A model generated the notes under the pieces. The model saw only the letters and a program-made list of their open reading frames with translations. It made no database searches and was not told the origin of the DNA. DNA of 37,847 bases, taken from Lentisphaeria bacterium (lineage in GTDB: Bacteria > Verrucomicrobiota > Lentisphaeria > Victivallales > Victivallaceae). A program made the translations under genes and the position numbers. Location: positions 1 to 37,847 of the forward strand of contig JAFTDL010000329.1 in assembly GCA_017454215.1 (NCBI GenBank). Reading direction: 5' to 3'. Below, one piece after another: positions 24,972-33,286 of this stretch (within the stretch, counting starts at the first letter, position 1; every line of letters begins with the position of its first letter).

Positions 24972-25936
24972 TGAGCGGATGGTCTGATTACGGTTTTCCG
25001 GACATCACGGGTGTTCCGATCCAGACGGCCCTCGAAGGGCTGGCGGCGGCCGTCAACGAGCGGTGTTATGCCCTGAACAAGTTCGATCCGCTCCCCTCCG
25101 GCGGCGTAAATATCGGACTCATTGCTCCGGTGCAGACCGCCATGAGCCTGGTCGAATACGCTTTCGAGCACTTCATGCAGTGGGTCGGCGGCTTCGAAGA
25201 ACCGATCGGCGGAGCGGTTTTCGTTCTTCCCGACTGGACGCCGTTTTCCCTTGCGGCGGCGGCGGAATACCTCGGGGAAGACCTTATTTCCCTGCCGTAT
25301 TTTTCACGGGTGACGGGGTACGACTGGAGCGATCCGTTCCCGGATATCGGGTACGACTGGATCATGCAGCGGTACCGGATGATGAACGCCGCGTGCATGT
25401 ACACTTTTCCAAACGATCACGCGACCGTGATCTACGGGGGAGGGGCCGTCGACTGGACAGGAGACACGCTCGCCGAAGCGTGGAACGAGGTCGATAAGAA
25501 TTTCACGGAACGGACGGAAACGACAGGATCGGGAACGTTTTTCGCCTTTGCGCGATGCGACCGCTGGCCCTCCGCCGATTCCGGTCCGGGCTATGTGTGC
25601 AGCCGTCAGATCGGCGTCGCGCAGAGTCTGCAGTTCCGGGGACACACGCCTGGACAGCTCGGCGCGCGCATCACGGCAACACCGTGGGCGTCGTACGCAG
25701 AGTTCGACGACTTCGGAACGGGGATCACGGAGGGAGAAAAAACCGTGCTTTTCGACACGCCTCCGGATGTGGCGGATCGGGACTATGTGATGCTGCCCGC
25801 CGCGCAGACGGCGGCACTTCTGGCCAAACTCCGCGTCGCCCGCTCGACCCGCAGCGCCGGGTTCAGATTGCGCTATGAACGTTTCGTCGATCTGAGCCGG
25901 TCACTTGAATTTCTCGATCCCATGGAAGGAGCATAA
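24971..25936 (+). CDS. Putative phage-type virion protein (321 residues)
   Basis: A protein of 321 residues, soluble, rich in aromatic residues (many Trp and Tyr, for example [20 protein letters not shown]). The first 40 residues ([29 protein letters not shown]) look helical. No named domain was recognised. It is coupled to the upstream gene by TGATG, and the fibre gene with the collagen repeat starts one base after its stop. The arrangement fits a baseplate or tail protein that precedes fibre genes; this is inference from synteny. Confidence 0.6.
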   Translation: MSGWSDYGFPDITGVPIQTALEGLAAAVNERCYALNKFDPLPSGGVNIGLIAPVQTAMSLVEYAFEHFMQWVGGFEEPIGGAVFVLPDWTPFSLAAAAEYLGEDLISLPYFSRVTGYDWSDPFPDIGYDWIMQRYRMMNAACMYTFPNDHATVIYGGGAVDWTGDTLAEAWNEVDKNFTERTETTGSGTFFAFARCDRWPSADSGPGYVCSRQIGVAQSLQFRGHTPGQLGARITATPWASYAEFDDFGTGITEGEKTVLFDTPPDVADRDYVMLPAAQTAALLAKLRVARSTRSAGFRLRYERFVDLSRSLEFLDPMEGA

Positions 25937-25937
25937 A

Positions 25938-26858
25938 ATGGATCTTTATTACAACCTCACCCGCCAGTGCCGGGTGGACGAAAACAACTGCCGGCTCGCC
26001 GGTGATCCCGTCATCTATTTCGGGCAGAAGCCGGAGTGGACGCTGCATCTCTTTTCGGGAGAGCTGGGGGAGACGCCGACGGCGGCGGATCTGAGCGGCA
26101 TCGCCGCGTTCCGTGCGGCGGTCGATATGGACTGGACGGTCTCGACCGTTCCCATGTGCCGGACGGTCTCCGGCATCACGGCCGCCTCGGGCGTGCTGAC
26201 GATCCCTCTGGACGCCAATACGGTCCGTTTCGGGGCGGTCCTCGACGGCGCGGCCTCCCGCGAGGCCCGGTTCGAGGTCCGCGGGCTGGACACCGACGGC
26301 AACACCGTGCTGATCGTGCAGTTTCCGGTCTCCTGTCACAACGTCGTCGATCCCGAGGGCGGCGAAGCCCCCGAGGAAACGCCATCGGGGTACGCCACGG
26401 AGGCCTACGTGGACGCGGTCGTTTCCCGCGAGCTCTACGTGCAATTTTCCGCCGACGGCACGAACTGGCACAGCAGCCTCACCACGGGAGACGTCTGCGA
26501 GCGCGTCAAGCACGGCGGCACCGGCGAATGGTCCGACGCGTTTCTGATCCCCTACGGCCCGCAGGGACCGGCGGGGCCGCAGGGCGAGGCAGGTGCGACC
26601 GGACCGCAGGGCCCTCAGGGAGAGACGGGAGCGACAGGGCCGCAGGGACCCAAAGGCGACACAGGCGCGACCGGACCGCAGGGACCCAAAGGCGACACAG
26701 GTGCGACCGGACCGCAGGGACCGGCAGGAACGGCAGACGCGGAAGATGTTGCGATCACGGACGCGGGCGGATATTTCACCTCCGACAACGTCGAGGGCGC
26801 ATTGCAGGAGATCGGCGCTGCTCTCGACGGCGTGGAAACTTCACTTGAGGAGATCTGA
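25938..26858 (+). CDS. Collagen-like phage fibre protein
   Basis: A protein of 306 residues. Residues 1-150 form an N-terminal domain with BppU-like spacing ([20 protein letters not shown], then [10 protein letters not shown]); a short [29 protein letters not shown] block follows, then 19 uninterrupted Gly-X-Y triplets at 207-263, and a C-terminal helix with [16 protein letters not shown], a motif common at fibre ends. Collagen-like triplets in phage fibres form trimeric rods. The ATG at 25938 has AAGGAG ahead; an upstream frame extension is rejected. Bacterial collagen-like proteins lack prolyl hydroxylation, so stability would come from charged and polar triplets (GDT, GEA, GPK), which are present. 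Confidence 0.8.
   Translation: MDLYYNLTRQCRVDENNCRLAGDPVIYFGQKPEWTLHLFSGELGETPTAADLSGIAAFRAAVDMDWTVSTVPMCRTVSGITAASGVLTIPLDANTVRFGAVLDGAASREARFEVRGLDTDGNTVLIVQFPVSCHNVVDPEGGEAPEETPSGYATEAYVDAVVSRELYVQFSADGTNWHSSLTTGDVCERVKHGGTGEWSDAFLIPYGPQGPAGPQGEAGATGPQGPQGETGATGPQGPKGDTGATGPQGPKGDTGATGPQGPAGTADAEDVAITDAGGYFTSDNVEGALQEIGAALDGVETSLEEI
26556..26726 (+). repeat. Collagen-type Gly-X-Y tandem repeat
   Basis: Nineteen Gly-X-Y codon triplets without interruption. Much of the array has a 36-base higher-order period ([12 protein letters not shown]), with nearly identical copies ending at about 26664, 26700 and 26726. Such near-identity makes it prone to slippage and assembly error. Confidence 0.85.
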
Positions 26859-26859
26859 C

Positions 26860-29256
26860 ATGAGCATTGCAAGCGAGATCGAACGCATTTCCGCGGCCAA
26901 GGCCGCACTTAAGACGGCCATCAACGCCAAGGGCGGCACGCTGACCGACGAACTGCTGGGGGCCTACGCTTCCGCCGTAACCGGCCTTCCGTCCGGCGTC
27001 GATCCCTCCGACGCCACGGCAACCGCCGGGGACATTCTCGACGGCAAGACCGCCTACGTTTCCGGCGGCAAGGTCACCGGCACGATCCAGAGCAAGGCCG
27101 CGGCGACTTACACGCCGACGACCTCGGCACAGACCATTGCTTCCGGGCAGTATCTCTCCGGTGCGCAGACCATTTCAGGCGACGCCAACCTCCTCGCCGG
27201 GAACATCAAAAGCGGCGTCTCCATATTCGGAGTGACCGGCAGTTACGACGGGGGAGGCGGAGGCTCCGTCATCGACGCCGCGATGGTAACTGAATACACG
27301 CCGTACCGGGCCGCCTTCACCGCTCCGTCCAGCATCGCCGTCTCCGGCTTCGATGGGGACTACACCGCGTGGAACGGTACGTATACCGTTACCACGGCGA
27401 CGCAGTATAAGCAGGGGATCGAGCGCGTCTACAAGATGTCAGGCGAGGAAAAGTACCTCGTGGGCTTCTACGACGAGATGGAGATCGGAGGGAACGCGTG
27501 GGGCTTCTCATCGTCTCCGACCGCGTATTCCGCGTATTCGTGCATCGCGGCCAAAAGCGGAGACACTCCGTCATCAGGCAGCTGGATGAACTACGATATG
27601 TGGGAGAGTGTGACGCTCACGCTGACAGGAACTGACACCACGTATCCCGTCCAGCCGCTGGTGCTGAACGGGAAAAAGGTGACTGGTTACGATGCCGACA
27701 AGCGCACGTGGACTCTTGCCGATTCCGTGATACAACTGACAGGATTCGAACAGACGCCAGTTCCGGGATGTGTGTATACATGCTCGGGAACAAGGCTTGT
27801 CGGGCCCGCGGTCGATACAGTTGCCGGAATGACCCCCTTCTTCGATATAGACGAAGACACGATTCTCTGTGCGCCTTTGTATGTTTCTGCGAATCCAGAG
27901 AACGCCTTGCTTGATAGAAGTCATTACAACAGACTTCTGACGGCGGAGAAACTCTCGAACGACGCCGATACGGTTCTTACTATGATCCCCGGGGACGCCG
28001 GGAGCGCGATATCCGGAGGATTGGATTGCTCCGTCGCCAAATTGACCGTTCAGGAAGTGTCGAACGAATTCCACCTTGGAAGCGGCGACTTCACGGTAGA
28101 ACTGTACATCCGTCCTTTTGACAGCTTCAGTGCCTTCTCGGCTCTGCAATTCGGTCCGCTGACATTATACAGAGAGGCTTCTTATGGCGACGGATTTTAT
28201 GTCCGATGGGGCAGCAGCAATCGGGCTGTAAGAGCACTTACCAGAGACTTCTGGCATCATGTCGCAGTCTGTCGCAGAAATTCTGTGCTGTCCTGCTATG
28301 TCGACGGTATTCAACAGACGTGGACCCCCTCCAATCCGGAAGCATCAGTTAATCCTGATTATGAGGCCGCCGTCACTATATCACCCGGCTACTACGGCAA
28401 TTACGCAGGGTTGTCCAACGTAAGGATATCCAAGATCGCAAGATATTCCGCTCAAAACCTTCCGGTCATCGCCGATGCCATCCCGGCTTTGCCGACGCAG
28501 GGGCTTATCTACAGCAATGATTTATCCAGCCGGTCGGGATTCGTTACCGGGCAGTATAGCGGTACGCGAACTTCGCAAAGCGGAAGAGATGTTGTTGTTT
28601 CAGGTTACTTCAGCGTAATTCGGCCGAGTAATTTTTCATCGTTGTTCCAGGCTCGCAGCATTTCCGTGTGGACCTGTTACGGGCCGACCAACCCGGCTCA
28701 GGACCGCATCTTTTATGGAGTCGGAATAGGGTCCATCCTCCGCAGGGGAAGCGGCGATATGTCCGGGGTCGACTGGAAGAGACTTGACATGGCACTTGCC
28801 TGTTCGAACCAGCGCCCTGCCTATACTTCCGGGATAGTCAACTCCAGTGGAGGCAGCAGCACGTCATCATATATTCATCAGAGCACAATTCAAGACTGCC
28901 GTATCGGTGGGAGCGACTCCCAGTGGTGGCACCATCAGGTACTCACATGGGATAGCCAGACGATCAAGTGCTATCTCAACGGGGTACTCGTATGGACCAC
29001 GCAGGCACCGTCCGGTCTGCTCGTCGTGCCCGACTTCCCGCCGCAGGTTGACTCGGAAGGTAATCCGTTAAGCGTACAGTATTACCAGGTGTCCGACTAT
29101 ACAAGCGGACAAACGCTGTATGTTGACCATTGTATATACTTGGGTGATCCTCTTGCGGAACGCTCTGCTATGTGTGGATTTGCAGACCTGCGTTTGTATG
29201 ATCACGCTCTTTCTGCCGCAGAGGTACGTTCACTGCATCTTAACAGAACTGTGTAG
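26860..29256 (+). CDS. Large phage tail-fibre-like protein with LamG-like regions
   Basis: A protein of 798 residues. The N-terminus (about 1-135) matches tail-fibre modules of gut Firmicutes phages: ISAAKAALKTAINAKG, then GDILDGKTAYVSGGKVTGTI, YLSGAQTISGDANLLAGNIKSGVSIFGVTG. A region near 385-545 resembles a LamG/concanavalin-like jelly roll (FTVELYIRPF, WHHVAVCRRN, CYVDGIQQ), and another, roughly 548-795, repeats this pattern (WWHHQVLTWDS, CYLNGVLVW, FADLRLYDHALSAAEVRSL). These domains bind glycans, fitting receptor recognition. The ATG at 26860 lies one base after the preceding stop. The C-terminal part is lower in G+C than the start, suggesting a mosaic origin. Confidence 0.75.
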   Translation: MSIASEIERISAAKAALKTAINAKGGTLTDELLGAYASAVTGLPSGVDPSDATATAGDILDGKTAYVSGGKVTGTIQSKAAATYTPTTSAQTIASGQYLSGAQTISGDANLLAGNIKSGVSIFGVTGSYDGGGGGSVIDAAMVTEYTPYRAAFTAPSSIAVSGFDGDYTAWNGTYTVTTATQYKQGIERVYKMSGEEKYLVGFYDEMEIGGNAWGFSSSPTAYSAYSCIAAKSGDTPSSGSWMNYDMWESVTLTLTGTDTTYPVQPLVLNGKKVTGYDADKRTWTLADSVIQLTGFEQTPVPGCVYTCSGTRLVGPAVDTVAGMTPFFDIDEDTILCAPLYVSANPENALLDRSHYNRLLTAEKLSNDADTVLTMIPGDAGSAISGGLDCSVAKLTVQEVSNEFHLGSGDFTVELYIRPFDSFSAFSALQFGPLTLYREASYGDGFYVRWGSSNRAVRALTRDFWHHVAVCRRNSVLSCYVDGIQQTWTPSNPEASVNPDYEAAVTISPGYYGNYAGLSNVRISKIARYSAQNLPVIADAIPALPTQGLIYSNDLSSRSGFVTGQYSGTRTSQSGRDVVVSGYFSVIRPSNFSSLFQARSISVWTCYGPTNPAQDRIFYGVGIGSILRRGSGDMSGVDWKRLDMALACSNQRPAYTSGIVNSSGGSSTSSYIHQSTIQDCRIGGSDSQWWHHQVLTWDSQTIKCYLNGVLVWTTQAPSGLLVVPDFPPQVDSEGNPLSVQYYQVSDYTSGQTLYVDHCIYLGDPLAERSAMCGFADLRLYDHALSAAEVRSLHLNRTV

Positions 29257-29272
29257 ATAGCGAGGTGTCATA

Positions 29273-29671
29273 ATGTATAGCTACAGTGAGGTAGACGCAA
29301 AGTATCGTCAGGCCTGCGAACTGGACCTCTCCGGCGCGGAACTGCTGGCGGACGCGGACGCCGTGCGCCGCGACTGCAACGGCATCGGCGCCGAATGGAT
29401 GGGCGAGTATCTGCGCAACCTTGTGGGAGCCCTCAATCCGACGCTGATCCTCGCCGCCGACATCCACGACAGGCGCTACGCCATCGGCGGCGATTCCGTG
29501 GCCAGGGCCCGTGCCGACAGGGAATTCCTCGAAAACGGGCTGCGGCTGGCCGATGCGGCCTACGGCTGGTACGATCCCCGCCGGTACATCGTGCGCAATC
29601 AGGCCCGCAAGTTCTACGCGGCTTTGCGGGCCGTCGGCGCTGCGGCGTGGAACTGGGAGGATGAGGCATGA
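29273..29671 (+). CDS. Small phage-associated protein with PLA2-like HD motif
   Basis: A protein of 132 residues. It has CNGIGAEW near residue 35, then AADIHDRRYAIGG with His65/Asp66 and Tyr69, RADREFLENGLRL near 80-92, and ends RKFYAALRAVGAAAW. This pattern recalls small phage proteins of the prokaryotic PLA2-like type, in which a His-Asp pair is the active centre; membrane lipid hydrolysis would fit a lysis role. There is no signal peptide, and only one Cys, so the usual disulfides are absent. Enzyme activity is unproven. GAGGTG precedes the ATG; the stop overlaps the next start (ATGA). Confidence 0.6.
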   Translation: MYSYSEVDAKYRQACELDLSGAELLADADAVRRDCNGIGAEWMGEYLRNLVGALNPTLILAADIHDRRYAIGGDSVARARADREFLENGLRLADAAYGWYDPRRYIVRNQARKFYAALRAVGAAAWNWEDEA

Positions 29672-29949
29672 GCGAGAACATCTGGCTTTTCGCCATCGGT
29701 CTGGCCGCCAGCGCCACGGGAGCGCTCACGCTCCTGCTGCTGGGGATCATCATCTGGGAACTGCGGCAGCTCCGCCGCGAATTGAAGGAATTTGTCCCCG
29801 ATAAAATGTGCAGGATCATGATGACGGAACATGAAAGGGATATCCGCGAGATCAGACAGTTTCTGACTGTTTCGAAGGCACGGGAAAACAGGGGAAAAAC
29901 TGAAACTTTCGAAGGGATCAAAAAATGCAAATCGAAAAAAAGAAATTGA
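29668..29949 (+). CDS. Single-TM small protein, holin-like position
   Basis: A protein of 93 residues with one strong hydrophobic segment (about residues 5-28: WLFAIGLAASATGALTLLLL) followed by a charged, probably coiled-coil C-terminus. The positive residues just after the helix (RQLRRELK) place the C-terminus in the cytoplasm. One-TM holins and other lysis proteins look like this, but no family could be named. It overlaps the PLA2-like gene upstream by four bases and the lipoprotein gene downstream by 25. Confidence 0.6.
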   Translation: MSENIWLFAIGLAASATGALTLLLLGIIIWELRQLRRELKEFVPDKMCRIMMTEHERDIREIRQFLTVSKARENRGKTETFEGIKKCKSKKRN

Positions 29950-30386
29950 GGATGATATGGATTTTTGTGCTGGCGGGAGCGGTCTCGGCCGCGGCCGCGG
30001 GCTGCTCGAGCACCTGTATCGTGACGGAGTACGACAAAGACGGAAAGATCGTCAGAAAAAGTGAAAGAAGCGACGATCTCTCCAAAACGATCTCCAACGG
30101 TCTGAAAAACAAGTCCATCCTCATCATCCGCTCGGGCTGGGAGGCCCGGATCCGGGCGACGCCCGCCGATCCGGACAACGGCGGCGCAGCCAATCTCGAG
30201 ATCGGTTTCGGCACCCGGCACGCGGCGTATTCCGGCATTCCGGCAAACGCGGCCGAGGGGCAGAAGATCGCCCGGGTCCACGGGAACGCGATCGTCTCGG
30301 TTCTGAAAACCCGGATCTCCGTCGATGAAAACGGTGTGAGCGGCGCCTCGGGCGCGGACGCGCGGCGCGCCGGAGTGAACGAATGA
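29925..30386 (+). CDS. Small lipoprotein at the end of the phage-like cassette
   Basis: A protein of 153 residues. A basic n-region (KKKLR), hydrophobic stretch and AAAAGC lipobox-like end give a lipoprotein signal with the acylated Cys near residue 27. The mature part has CIVTEYDKDGKIVRKSE, then a beta-rich middle and a Gly/Ala/Ser-rich tail. It recalls phage-encoded lipoproteins found beside lysis genes; function unknown. The ATG at 29925 lies inside the preceding gene with AAGGG upstream. Confidence 0.65.
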   Translation: MQIEKKKLRMIWIFVLAGAVSAAAAGCSSTCIVTEYDKDGKIVRKSERSDDLSKTISNGLKNKSILIIRSGWEARIRATPADPDNGGAANLEIGFGTRHAAYSGIPANAAEGQKIARVHGNAIVSVLKTRISVDENGVSGASGADARRAGVNE

Positions 30387-30462
30387 TTGCCGGAAGGCCC
30401 CGCTTTCTTTCAGAAGAAAGACAAAAAAACGGTGATTTTTCTTCTTTTTGCCTGAAACGGCC

Positions 30463-30490
30463 TTGCAAAATCACGGGAACGGGATATATT
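30463..30490 (+). promoter_or_regulatory. Promoter of the HTH gene with an overlapping palindrome
   Basis: TTGCAA (30463-30468) and TATATT (30485-30490) have a 16-base spacer. The inverted repeat GGGA-N6-TCCC (30481-30494) covers the -10 element. This is a plausible operator for autoregulation by the HTH protein encoded immediately downstream, and it separates the phage-like cassette from the following operon. Confidence 0.5.
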
Positions 30491-30545
30491 TCCCAAGTGA
30501 GAAAGAATTTTTCTGTTTTTGAAACCAGCGATAAGGAGGTTTATC

Positions 30546-30983
30546 ATGCCGGATCTGAAACAAATCCTCAACGACGAGATCCGTCGTCTTGCCCGTAAAG
30601 AGGTCAAACTTGCCGTTGCGCCGCTTCAGGCCAACGTCATCGCTCTGCGCAAGCAGGTCTCGGAGCTGAAAAAATCCCTGGCGGCGACCGGCAGAACCAT
30701 CGCCGTCATCCGCAAGGACTCGGGCGCCCCCGCTGAAGAGGCCGGGGAAAAGGCTCCCCGGCTGCGTCTCAACGCCGCCGGGATCATCCGCATCCGCACG
30801 AAACTCAAGCTGACCCAGAGTGATTTCGCCAAAGTGCTCGGTGTTTCCATGCACACGATCAGTTCGTGGGAAAAAGGCAAGAGTTATCCCCGCGCCGGAG
30901 TCAAGGCCCGGATCTGCGCCCTGAGAACGGCCGGCAAACGTCAGATCAAAGCGCTTCTGACCGCGCCCGAAGCCGAAAAGTAA
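30546..30983 (+). CDS. XRE-type helix-turn-helix regulator
   Basis: A protein of 145 residues. The N-terminal half (about 5-50) is a helical, probably coiled-coil segment (NDEIRRLARKEVKLAVAPLQ, ALRKQVSELKKSL). The C-terminal part (about 84-112) has an XRE helix-turn-helix, LTQSDFAKVLGVSMHTISSWEKGK, ending in a basic segment. The ATG at 30546 has a perfect AGGAGGT ahead; an extension to 30519 is rejected. It may control the downstream genes and its own promoter. The role is inferred from the fold, not from a known homologue. Confidence 0.85.
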   Translation: MPDLKQILNDEIRRLARKEVKLAVAPLQANVIALRKQVSELKKSLAATGRTIAVIRKDSGAPAEEAGEKAPRLRLNAAGIIRIRTKLKLTQSDFAKVLGVSMHTISSWEKGKSYPRAGVKARICALRTAGKRQIKALLTAPEAEK

Positions 30984-31024
30984 CATTGCCGCGGCAGCAA
31001 CGCCCCGTCCGAGGAGAAAAAAAG

Positions 31025-31582
31025 ATGAAAAAGCTGTTGCTTCTGGTCGTCGCCGTTCTTTCCTTCAGCTGCGCTCCCGTCCGCGGGAACGACATCGTGG
31101 AGAAGATCGCGCTCTACATTCCCAACCGGCTCCTCGACGCCCTTGACATGTTTTCGGTCAGTCTCGGCGTCGGTCCGGTGCTCGAAGCCCGGCTCATGGG
31201 GACGCGTTTCGTCGACGTGGGCGCCGGAGCCAGCCTCGTCTGCTACAAGCTCTACAAGAACTACAACCGGCAGTACGGCGTCGGCATGGAGGAGGGCTGG
31301 TACTGGTCCTTCATCTTCGTGGGCGAAGAAAGTTACAGCATGCTTGCGAGCAGCGGCCTCGTGGCCAAGTACGTCGAGAACCGCGCGGGGGTCCCCGATC
31401 CGACGACCCGGACCTACGACTTTTTCGACGGTCCCCGCGACTACTGGGCCATCGGCGGCGCGCTGGGCGGACTCGTCGACGGCGATGTCTACATCCATCC
31501 CATGGAGTGGGTGGACTTCGCGCTGGGGTTCTTCCTCATCGACATCAAGGACGACGATCTCGTCTTTGACGATTTCCGCTGA
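31025..31582 (+). CDS. Exported protein of unknown function
   Basis: A protein of 185 residues with a signal peptide ([20 protein letters not shown], cleaved about VRG-ND; a lipobox-like SFSC is also present, so it could be a lipoprotein). The mature part has PNRLLDALDMFSVSLGVGP, ARLMGTRFVDVGAGASLVCYK, and closes with acidic DIKDDDLVFDDF. I do not recognise the family by name. It follows the HTH gene by 41 bases and precedes the cysteine-cluster gene by 28 bases, so it is probably in the same transcript as gmk. GAGGAG lies upstream of the start. Confidence 0.75.
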   Translation: MKKLLLLVVAVLSFSCAPVRGNDIVEKIALYIPNRLLDALDMFSVSLGVGPVLEARLMGTRFVDVGAGASLVCYKLYKNYNRQYGVGMEEGWYWSFIFVGEESYSMLASSGLVAKYVENRAGVPDPTTRTYDFFDGPRDYWAIGGALGGLVDGDVYIHPMEWVDFALGFFLIDIKDDDLVFDDFR

Positions 31583-31610
31583 CCGGAAGACTCCGGGACG
31601 GTATCCCGCC

Positions 31611-31946
31611 ATGACAGCTTTTTCGTGCCGCCGCTGCGGAGCCTGCTGCCGCTGGCCGGGATGCGTCAAAGTGACAGGGGAGGAGGCCGACAGGATCGCC
31701 TCCTTCCTCGGGATCTCTCCTCCGGAGTTCATCGACAGGTTCACCCGGCTCTCTCCCGACAGACTGCACCTCTCCCTGCTGGAGAAGGACGACGGGGCCT
31801 GCCAGTGGCTCTCGGATGCCGTTCCCGCGGCGTGCCTGATCGAACCGGTCAAACCCCGGCAGTGCCGGGACTTTCCCAGCAAATGGAACTTTCCCGGCTG
31901 GCAGAAACTCTGCGGAGGAACTTTCGAAGAAACGGATGGATCATGA
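31611..31946 (+). CDS. YkgJ-type cysteine-cluster protein
   Basis: A protein of 111 residues with the YkgJ/UPF0153-type metal-binding cluster: CRRCGACCRWPGC in the first 18 residues, then a lone Cys in ACQW, AACLIEP, QCRDFP and CGG near the end. Such proteins bind zinc or an Fe-S cluster; the substrate is unknown. The ATG at 31611 is the first in this frame giving the cluster at the N-terminus. A small hairpin CGGGA/TCCCG (31594-31608) sits right before it and could affect initiation. It overlaps gmk by four bases (ATGA). Confidence 0.82.
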   Translation: MTAFSCRRCGACCRWPGCVKVTGEEADRIASFLGISPPEFIDRFTRLSPDRLHLSLLEKDDGACQWLSDAVPAACLIEPVKPRQCRDFPSKWNFPGWQKLCGGTFEETDGS

Positions 31947-32560
31947 AAAAAAGAGGCAGTCTCATCGTCATTTCGGGCCCCTCGGGCGCCGGCAAATCGA
32001 CCCTGATCTCGAAAGCGCGGACCTGTATGCCCGAGCTGGAGTTTTCCATCTCGTGCACCACCCGCGCCCCCCGGCCCGGGGAGATCGACGGCAGGGAGTA
32101 TTTTTTCATCAGCGAGGAGGAGTTTTCCCGGCGCGAATCCGCGGGCGAATTCCTCGAATCCGCGGGCGTGTTCGCCCACCGCTACGGGACCCTCAAAAGT
32201 CAGGTCATGGAGCGGCTCGGGGCCGGACACACCGTCGTGCTGGATATCGACGTGCAGGGCGCGCTGAGCATCCGCAGGGCCTGCGGACTTGATCCCGAAC
32301 TTGCCGCCTGCGCCTCGTTCATCCTCATCGCGCCGCCGGATCCGGAAACACTGGAAAAACGTCTGCGGTCCCGGGCCTCGGACTCCGAAGAGCAGATCCT
32401 CAGACGTCTCGCATGCGCCCGCCGGGAGCTTTCGCATTTCCGCTCCTACGACTTTCTGATCGTCAACGACGACCTCGACTCGGCCGCAAACGAACTGCTC
32501 TGCGTTCTCCGCGCCCTCGCCAGCCGGGTGTCCCTGATCACCGAGGAGATATATTCATGA
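31943..32560 (+). CDS. gmk: Guanylate kinase
   Basis: A protein of 205 residues that phosphorylates GMP to GDP with ATP. The P-loop SGPSGAGKST lies at 11-20; the GMP-binding part has TTRAPRPGEIDGREYFF; VVLDIDVQGALSIR and the lid region follow. The start overlaps the cysteine-cluster gene (ATGA) and the stop overlaps coaC, so all are translationally coupled. Gmk beside CoaBC-type genes is common in bacteria. Confidence 0.96.
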   Translation: MKKRGSLIVISGPSGAGKSTLISKARTCMPELEFSISCTTRAPRPGEIDGREYFFISEEEFSRRESAGEFLESAGVFAHRYGTLKSQVMERLGAGHTVVLDIDVQGALSIRRACGLDPELAACASFILIAPPDPETLEKRLRSRASDSEEQILRRLACARRELSHFRSYDFLIVNDDLDSAANELLCVLRALASRVSLITEEIYS

Positions 32561-33093
32561 CAACCCCCTCCCCCGTCGTCGTTCTCGGCGTCACCGGCGG
32601 CATCGCCGCCTGCAAAGCCGCGGAACTGTGCAGTCTTCTGGCAAAGAAAGAGTTCGAAGTCCACGTGATCATGACCGGGAACGCCCTGCGTTTCGTGGGG
32701 GAACTCACCTTCCGCACGCTGTCGAGGAATCCCGTCGTGACCTCTCTTTGGGAGCGTCCCCAGTGGCAGCCGGAGCACGTCGCGCTGGCTTCGCGGGCAT
32801 CGCTTTTCGTCGTCGCCCCGGCAACGGCGAACTTCATCGCAAAAATGGCCTGCGGCATCGCCGACGACGCGCTCTCGACCTTCGCCGCGACGTACTCCGG
32901 TCCCACGGTGGTCGCTCCGGCCATGAATCCGGCCATGTGGGCTCATCCGGCGTGCCGCCGGAACGTTGCCGAACTCGTTTCCCGCGGCGTGATCTTCTGC
33001 GGGCCCGAGACCGGTCACGTCGCCTGCGGCCCCGACGGCACCGGACGCATGGCGGAGCCGGAGAAGATCCTCTCTTCTCTTCCCGGTCTCTGA
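32557..33093 (+). CDS. coaC: Phosphopantothenoylcysteine decarboxylase (CoaC domain only)
   Basis: A flavoprotein of 178 residues that decarboxylates 4'-phosphopantothenoyl-cysteine in CoA synthesis. It has GVTGGIAACKAAEL, the active-site His74 (HVALA), PAMN at 121-124 and C157 in HVACGPDGTGRM, the CoaC signatures. It stops after the decarboxylase domain, so the CoaB synthetase domain usually fused in bacterial CoaBC is absent and must be encoded elsewhere if the pathway is complete. It overlaps gmk by four bases. Confidence 0.92.
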   Translation: MTTPSPVVVLGVTGGIAACKAAELCSLLAKKEFEVHVIMTGNALRFVGELTFRTLSRNPVVTSLWERPQWQPEHVALASRASLFVVAPATANFIAKMACGIADDALSTFAATYSGPTVVAPAMNPAMWAHPACRRNVAELVSRGVIFCGPETGHVACGPDGTGRMAEPEKILSSLPGL

Positions 33094-33201
33094 ACATACC
33101 GCGAGCAGCGTCCGAAAAATCGCAAAAAAAAATGCGGTCCGGAGGATCTTTCGTAAAATATCGCGGCCGGATCATCCGTTATAGTGGTGTGGTATTGTGG
33201 A

Positions 33202-33226
33202 CCGCCGTTTCCGGCGGAAGATTTTT
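33202..33226 (+). terminator. Hairpin with T tract between coaC and the RND adaptor gene
   Basis: CCGCCG/CGGCGG (33202-33217) is a 6-bp stem with a 4-nt loop, followed by AAGATTTTT. It could end the gmk-coaC transcript. A TATAGT -10-like box lies upstream at 33180-33185, so if transcription starts there this hairpin would sit in the leader as an attenuator. No good -35 was found. The remaining gap is AT-rich and has no gene. Confidence 0.45.
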
Positions 33227-33286
33227 CCCGCTGCGGAGGGAATACCGCAGTCCGCAGATGTGACAGTTGAAACGGGAGTGGTGCGT

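Noticed and set aside
29668..30386. Rz/Rz1-type spanin pair
   Set aside because: The overlap and lipoprotein fit, but positive charges after the single helix place the first protein's C-terminus in the cytoplasm, and the lipoprotein is not proline-rich.
22640..30520. Prophage attachment sites flanking the cassette
   Set aside because: No convincing shared direct repeat was found by eye at the two ends, and no tRNA or integrase gene is nearby.
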